Assembly (NCBI GenBank): GCA_964631325.1
Contig: CAZVWJ010000005.1
Coordinates: forward strand, 1 to 64,000
Length of the DNA stretch: 64,000 bases
DNA from: CAZVWJ01 sp964631325
GTDB taxonomy: Bacteria > T1Sed10-126
Direction: 5' to 3'
In this document: one piece after another, positions 59,829 to 64,000 of the stretch
How the letters are laid out: the number at the start of each line of letters is the position of its first letter
Position numbering within the stretch: position 1 is the stretch's first letter
The notes under the pieces: generated by a model
Seen by the model: only the letters and a program-made list of their open reading frames with translations
What the model was told of the DNA's origin: nothing
Databases searched by the model: none
Position numbers and translations under genes: made by a program

Positions 59829-62255
59829 ATGAAACGGCTCACTGCCACTTTACTGAGCACCAGTTTTTTAGTTTTAGTTTTAACCTCTTTGCCAATCTCA
59901 ACCCGGGCTAAAACACCCTTTACCACCAGTAAATCATCATGGGATCATGGTGAAACCTCCCCCCTGAGTTGGGCGAAAGGAGCGGTCTGGTATCAAATTT
60001 TTCCCGACCGTTTCTACAACGGAGATCACTCCAACGATCCTCGACCAATCGAAGCTAAAAACGCTCAAAAATATCCCGAGTGGCATGTCCACCCCTGGAC
60101 CTCTGATTTTTACAAAATGCAACCTTACGAAAAGAAATTTTCCGATTCCTTTTACAAAGCCGTCTGGTGGCGACATTACGGCGGCGACCTGATCGGAGTT
60201 ATTGAAAAACTCGATTATTTGAACCGGCTGGGGATTGACGCTATTTATTTCAATCCCCTGTTTGAGTCCAAAGACTACCACCGCTACAGTGGTTCCACCT
60301 ACCATCACATTGATAATAATCTCGGACCAAATCCGGCCAGTGACCGAGAAAAAATAACCAAGGCAGATGAGACGGAAAATCCCAAAACCTGGATCTGGAC
60401 AGAGGCCGATTTAACGTTTTTAAAACTAATTCGGGAAGCTCACCGTCGCGATATAAAAGTTATAATTGACGGGGTCTTCAACCATACCGGCCGACAATTT
60501 TTTGCCTTTCAAAGTATCCTCAAAAAAGGGCGCAATTCCCGTTACTCCAACTGGTATGAAATTAAATCCTGGGACGATCCATCCACCCCGAAAAATGAGT
60601 TTGAATATAGTGGCTGGGCCGGCTTCAAAGCACTCCCGGAATTAAAAGAAGATTCAAGTGGACTGGTGATGGGACCCCGTAAATATATATTCAACGCCAC
60701 CAGACGGTGGATGGATCCCAACGGAGACGGTGATCCCTCCGATGGTATCGACGGCTGGCGACTCGACGTTTCAGGAAACGTTGCGGCACCGTTCTGGCGG
60801 GACTGGAATAAACTGGTTAAAAAAAATAACCCCGGGGCAATTACGATTTCAGAACACTGGAGTGAAGAACCGGGATACCTGGAGAAAACCGGCTTCGACG
60901 CGCTGATGAATTATCCTTTTGCCAGAGAAATTGTCCCCTATTTTGCCGCCGGAAATGTGTCCGGAGAAATCAAATACAAGTTCAAATACAAATTTGTGGT
61001 GGATGGTAATTGGGACCAAGCGAATAAAAAAAATCGGAAGCTCAACCTGTTTAAAGCCGGCGACACTGTTGTCATCCAAAAAGGGGACAGAGTGAACAGA
61101 GAGGGAGCCGCTAAAACCAAAAGCACCGGCAAAGCACGGGTGAAATTTCAACTCGACAATTTTGACGATGCCTCTTCCGTCACCATCACAGGGGACTTCA
61201 ACAATTGGAACAAAAAATCAAGACCTCTGAATAAAACAAAAAAAGGCTGGATAACTACCCGGCGTCTCAGCCCCGGGCTCCACGAATTTAAATACATTGT
61301 TGATGGTAAATGGGACACCGCTAACCCCGAAAATCGTGTTATCTTCGTAGCCCCGAACGGCAACATCACCCGCCTGAAAAAACTGAAAGGACATACTGTT
61401 ACCTTCCGGCTCGAGGGATACCCGAGAGCGGAAAGTGTTACTCTAGCCGGCAGTTTCAACGAATGGAGTAAAAAGGGGTACGAAATGCACCGGGAGGACG
61501 GGGCCTGGGAAATAGACTGGACTTTTAACTCCTCCAAAAAGAAAAGCCCCCCGGCTGCTTCAAATCTGCGGACTTATGGGTTCGCTGGATATCAACTTTT
61601 ATGGAACCTGTTTGGTTCTCATGATACTGACCGGCTGGCCTCACAGATTATTAACAAAAACCCAAAGTATGACCATCAGAACAACCCGCGTTCAAACCCG
61701 AATTACAAGATCCGCAAGCCTAATTCTCGTGAACGAAAAATCCAAAAACAACTTGTGGCTTTTCAAATGACATTCGCGGGAGCACCGATGATTTATTACG
61801 GCGACGAAGCGGGAATGTGGGGCCCGGATGACCCGGGCTGCCGTAAACCTTTTCCCTGGCCGGGAATGGACTTTAAAAATGAAACCCACCATCCCCTGGG
61901 CCAGGAGCGGCCAACTAATACTATTAGTTTTGAGCAGGAGCTTCACGATTATTACCAACAATTAATCCACCTCCGGCAAAAGTACCCGGTATTACAGAAG
62001 GGAAAAGTCAAATTCCTGCCCCAACCCAAAGTAAAAGGGATAGTGGGCTTTAAGCGGGAAACCTCTACGAGACAATTCATTGCCCTCTTTAACCGGAATG
62101 GAAAAATTAAGCAGGCCAGTATTCCCGGGAAAAAACTTCGAAACAGTGCTTACACAGAATTGCTGGGAGATGAAAAATTTATAATCAGCAACAACAAAGA
62201 ACTACGCTTAAAAGTAGCCGGCCATGACTTCCGTCTTCTGCTCAGCAGAGACTGA
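59829..62255 (+). CDS. Secreted GH13 alpha-amylase/neopullulanase-like enzyme interrupted by E-set domains
   Basis: 808 aa with signal peptide (to about 27). The GH13 barrel starts at WAKGAVWYQIFPDRFYNGD. Regions I-III are normal (VIIDGVFNHTG, GWRLDVSGN with nucleophile Asp313, ITISEHWSEE with Glu342). After NYPFAREIVPYFAAGNVSG the barrel is broken by about 197 residues (381-577): half an E-set (YKFKYKFVVDGNWDQANK), then two full CBM48-type domains (VTITGDFNNWNKKSRPL, VTLAGSFNEWSKKGYEM). The barrel resumes at YGFAGYQLLWNLFGSHDTDR with Asp599 and a normal C-terminal part. All catalytic residues remain. The gap between Glu342 and Asp599 is 257 residues, far above the usual 70-90. Confidence 0.9.
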   Translation: MKRLTATLLSTSFLVLVLTSLPISTRAKTPFTTSKSSWDHGETSPLSWAKGAVWYQIFPDRFYNGDHSNDPRPIEAKNAQKYPEWHVHPWTSDFYKMQPYEKKFSDSFYKAVWWRHYGGDLIGVIEKLDYLNRLGIDAIYFNPLFESKDYHRYSGSTYHHIDNNLGPNPASDREKITKADETENPKTWIWTEADLTFLKLIREAHRRDIKVIIDGVFNHTGRQFFAFQSILKKGRNSRYSNWYEIKSWDDPSTPKNEFEYSGWAGFKALPELKEDSSGLVMGPRKYIFNATRRWMDPNGDGDPSDGIDGWRLDVSGNVAAPFWRDWNKLVKKNNPGAITISEHWSEEPGYLEKTGFDALMNYPFAREIVPYFAAGNVSGEIKYKFKYKFVVDGNWDQANKKNRKLNLFKAGDTVVIQKGDRVNREGAAKTKSTGKARVKFQLDNFDDASSVTITGDFNNWNKKSRPLNKTKKGWITTRRLSPGLHEFKYIVDGKWDTANPENRVIFVAPNGNITRLKKLKGHTVTFRLEGYPRAESVTLAGSFNEWSKKGYEMHREDGAWEIDWTFNSSKKKSPPAASNLRTYGFAGYQLLWNLFGSHDTDRLASQIINKNPKYDHQNNPRSNPNYKIRKPNSRERKIQKQLVAFQMTFAGAPMIYYGDEAGMWGPDDPGCRKPFPWPGMDFKNETHHPLGQERPTNTISFEQELHDYYQQLIHLRQKYPVLQKGKVKFLPQPKVKGIVGFKRETSTRQFIALFNRNGKIKQASIPGKKLRNSAYTELLGDEKFIISNNKELRLKVAGHDFRLLLSRD

Positions 62256-62359
62256 GCTGAAACAATTACTGATTCAACGAGATGAAAATTCAACTCTTGC
62301 ATTATCCGGATTTTTACAAAAAAAGGTGAATTAAACAACCAAGTGCAACATAAAACAGT

Positions 62360-62515
62360 AACGACTGCCACTATATCTCCCCTCCCCTGGTGGGAGAGGA
62401 CTAAAGGGAGGGGGAACGATGACACGAACAGTGTTCACCCCCACACTAACCTCCCCCCTCAAGGGGGAGGAATGATGGGATGAAAGTTGTTGCATTTGAT
62501 AGTTGAATTCAAAAA
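62360..62515. repeat. REP-like palindrome cluster R10
   Basis: CTCCCCTCCCCTGGTGGGAGAG and CTCCCCCCTCAAGGGGGAG modules. The right flank (AAAGTTGTTGCATTTGATAG) is the inverted counterpart of the left flank of R6. It occupies most of the 312-bp gap between the two GH13 genes. Confidence 0.7.
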
Positions 62516-62567
62516 ATTAAGAAAATAGATTTAACCGAAAAATAATTTTTTCTATGAGGTGAGTGCT

Positions 62568-64000
62568 TTGAAAACTTTGAGAAAATTTAATCTTTCGTTT
62601 TTTATTATATATTTGGTTGCCCTGCTCTGCTTAATTTCACTTCCAGCTACCGCTTCCGGAGTTCGTTCAAAACTTTCTTATTACAAAATGTACCCGAGTT
62701 CGGAAATATATCTGGGTAAAATGCCGGTTCAGTATATAAATTTCGGTGAACCACTAAAATTAAACGTAACCCGCTTTATGGACCTTCGACCCCATACAAA
62801 TTTTGCTGTAAATTCCGATAAACCGGTCAAGTTAAAATACAACCGGAAAAGCGGGAAATTAAAAATCCGGGTCAAAGAGAATAACTTCGGATTGCTCGAT
62901 TTGCCTCTTACCGTTAAACTACCGGATAAAACACAAACTTCTATTCTTACCCTGGCCAGTGCCAACCAGAAGTTACACCGCTTTGCTTATAACCCAGAAA
63001 AAAAAGTGGAGAGTATTTCAGTTGCCGGAAGCTTTAATAGCTGGGATGCCGGGGCCAGCCCACTCAAGAAAACCAGCGGAGACACCTGGGTCGCCGAAAT
63101 ACCTTTGAGCCCTGGAACTCATAAATATAAAATTGTAATAAACGGAAACAAGTGGATTCCAGATCCAAACAATCCCCGCCGGTCATCCGATGGCTATAAC
63201 AATTCTATTATTACCATTGAGAAAAAGGAAGGATCACCTCCCCGGCTTATACCGGTGTCCCAGACTAAAAACCGTGTTAAACTGAAGTTGGCGGGAATTA
63301 GTATCGATTCTCTCGAAGACGTCTCTGCCATATTTCAATTGCCCGATGGCAGCTCGAAAACCGCTCCCTACTCTCTTTCAGGCAATCATACCATCGAAGT
63401 AAAAACTGCTTCCGCGCCAGGAAAATCACACTTACGGGTTGTGGTTTCGGATAAAAACGGCCGGGTTTCGCGCTCCCAGCGAATCAGGCTGTCCGGCACG
63501 GATGAATTTAACTGGCATGATGCTGTTATTTACATGGCAATGGTTGATCGATTCAACGACGGTAATTCCCGAAATACGAAAACTACAAATCATCCAAACG
63601 TTCCCCGGCTCGGGGACTGGCAGGGCGGCGATCTGCAGGGAATTATAAAAAAAATTAAATCCGGTTATTTCGACCGGCTAGGAATTAACGCCCTCTGGCT
63701 CTCCCCCCTCTATCAAAATCCCCGACAGGCCTGGCAGGAATATATTGAACCCCGGTATCACTTTACCGGATATCATGGTTACTGGCCGATAAAACCACGG
63801 ACAGTCGACTCCCGATTTGGCAACTTGAAACTGGTTCAAAGACTCGTGGACCTAGCCCACCAGCATGACATCCGGGTTATCCTGGACATGGTTATGAACC
63901 ATACCCATAAACTCCACCCTTACTACAGGGTAAACAATGATTTGTATGGAAAACTCAAGCTTGGAAACGGAAAAGAAAATCTTCGAATGTGGAACAAACA
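62568..64000 (+). CDS. Secreted GH13 alpha-amylase-like enzyme with CBM48-type domain, 5' part
   Basis: Partial: the frame runs past the window end. TTG 62568 follows GAGGTGA. Signal peptide (FNLSFFIIYLVALLCLISL, about 1-30), a beta-rich N-terminal domain, a CBM48-type domain near 145-215 (ISVAGSFNSWDAGASPLKK, KWIPDPNNPRR), an Ig-like linker domain, then a GH13 barrel from WHDAVIYMAMVDRFNDGN with LGDWQGGDLQGI and region I ILDMVMNHTHK. The catalytic Asp and Glu lie beyond the window. The sequence NKWIPDPNNP resembles the lipoprotein at 58.0 kb. It probably acts with the preceding amylase on extracellular glucan. Confidence 0.85.
   Translation, partial: MKTLRKFNLSFFIIYLVALLCLISLPATASGVRSKLSYYKMYPSSEIYLGKMPVQYINFGEPLKLNVTRFMDLRPHTNFAVNSDKPVKLKYNRKSGKLKIRVKENNFGLLDLPLTVKLPDKTQTSILTLASANQKLHRFAYNPEKKVESISVAGSFNSWDAGASPLKKTSGDTWVAEIPLSPGTHKYKIVINGNKWIPDPNNPRRSSDGYNNSIITIEKKEGSPPRLIPVSQTKNRVKLKLAGISIDSLEDVSAIFQLPDGSSKTAPYSLSGNHTIEVKTASAPGKSHLRVVVSDKNGRVSRSQRIRLSGTDEFNWHDAVIYMAMVDRFNDGNSRNTKTTNHPNVPRLGDWQGGDLQGIIKKIKSGYFDRLGINALWLSPLYQNPRQAWQEYIEPRYHFTGYHGYWPIKPRTVDSRFGNLKLVQRLVDLAHQHDIRVILDMVMNHTHKLHPYYRVNNDLYGKLKLGNGKENLRMWNK

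Noticed and set aside
60849..61537. Minus-strand frames opposite the E-set insert of the amylase
   Set aside because: Shadow frames of the repeated domain sequence.
1..64000. rRNA genes, complete tRNAs, prophage or intact insertion sequences
   Set aside because: No rRNA-like conserved blocks, no full cloverleaf, no phage structural genes and no complete transposase were recognised by eye.

Overview
This 64 kb window looks like a scaffold from an uncultured, anaerobic, Gram-negative bacterium that lives on alpha-glucans (starch or glycogen). Evidence for an outer membrane: two large beta-barrel proteins, two PorV/PorQ-type outer-membrane proteins ending in phenylalanine, lipoproteins, and C-terminal FlgD/type-IX-like sorting domains. 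Evidence for anaerobic energy metabolism: a complete Rnf complex. A degraded FISUMP-like fragment and the PorV-type proteins point towards the FCB group (Bacteroidota, Fibrobacterota, Cloacimonadota, Marinimicrobia and relatives), but phylum is not certain. A run of 100 N at 38611-38710 shows this is a draft assembly.

Layout. 0-2.8 kb: a tiny hydrophobic peptide gene with a very strong Shine-Dalgarno, then a nucleotidyltransferase/winged-helix gene pair (toxin-antitoxin-like) between two 98-bp direct repeats. 2.9-9 kb: rnfCDGEAB followed by an rseC-like gene; the rnf operon is split by a structured element. 9-13 kb: nucleoside-hydrolase-like, AIM24-like, unknown, esterase and ankyrin lipoprotein genes. 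13.5-17.5 kb: a sugar-binding lipoprotein, a coiled-coil protein, a catalytically dead subtilisin-like protein with a C-terminal sorting domain, and an ArsR regulator. 17.5-19.5 kb: a gene-poor repeat zone with pseudogene fragments. 19.5-38 kb: a 3606-residue secreted protein with an embedded GH13 amylase domain, three paralogous secreted E-set/FnIII proteins and a PorV-like protein, with a DsbA-like thiol oxidoreductase between them. 38-46.8 kb: a tandem CBM48-type (E-set) repeat protein, a pullulanase, an outer-membrane barrel with an N-terminal CBM48-type domain and a second barrel. 47-55.4 kb: malK-type ATPase, two diguanylate cyclases, two sugar permeases and a GH57 glucanotransferase/amylase. 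55.7-64 kb: debranching enzyme, CBM48-type lipoprotein, PorV-like protein, a GH13 amylase interrupted by E-set domains, and the start of another GH13 enzyme.

Together the genes describe a full alpha-glucan route without SusC/SusD: surface or secreted amylases and pullulanase, CBM48-type binding modules on almost every exported part (soluble repeat protein, lipoprotein, barrel, enzymes and perhaps a permease loop), an ABC importer, and cytoplasmic GH57 and debranching enzymes. Two cyclic-di-GMP synthases sit inside the importer operon.

The intergenic regions carry at least three repeat families. The most striking is a structured module, seen five times in four elements, with conserved GGATTT, CTCGGA and GAATGA blocks joined by hairpins of changing sequence; single copies lie on the coding strand of the flanking genes. 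The second is an abundant REP-like palindrome family at gene ends, and the third an AT-rich palindrome. Calls rest on reading translations and motifs by eye; no database search was run.
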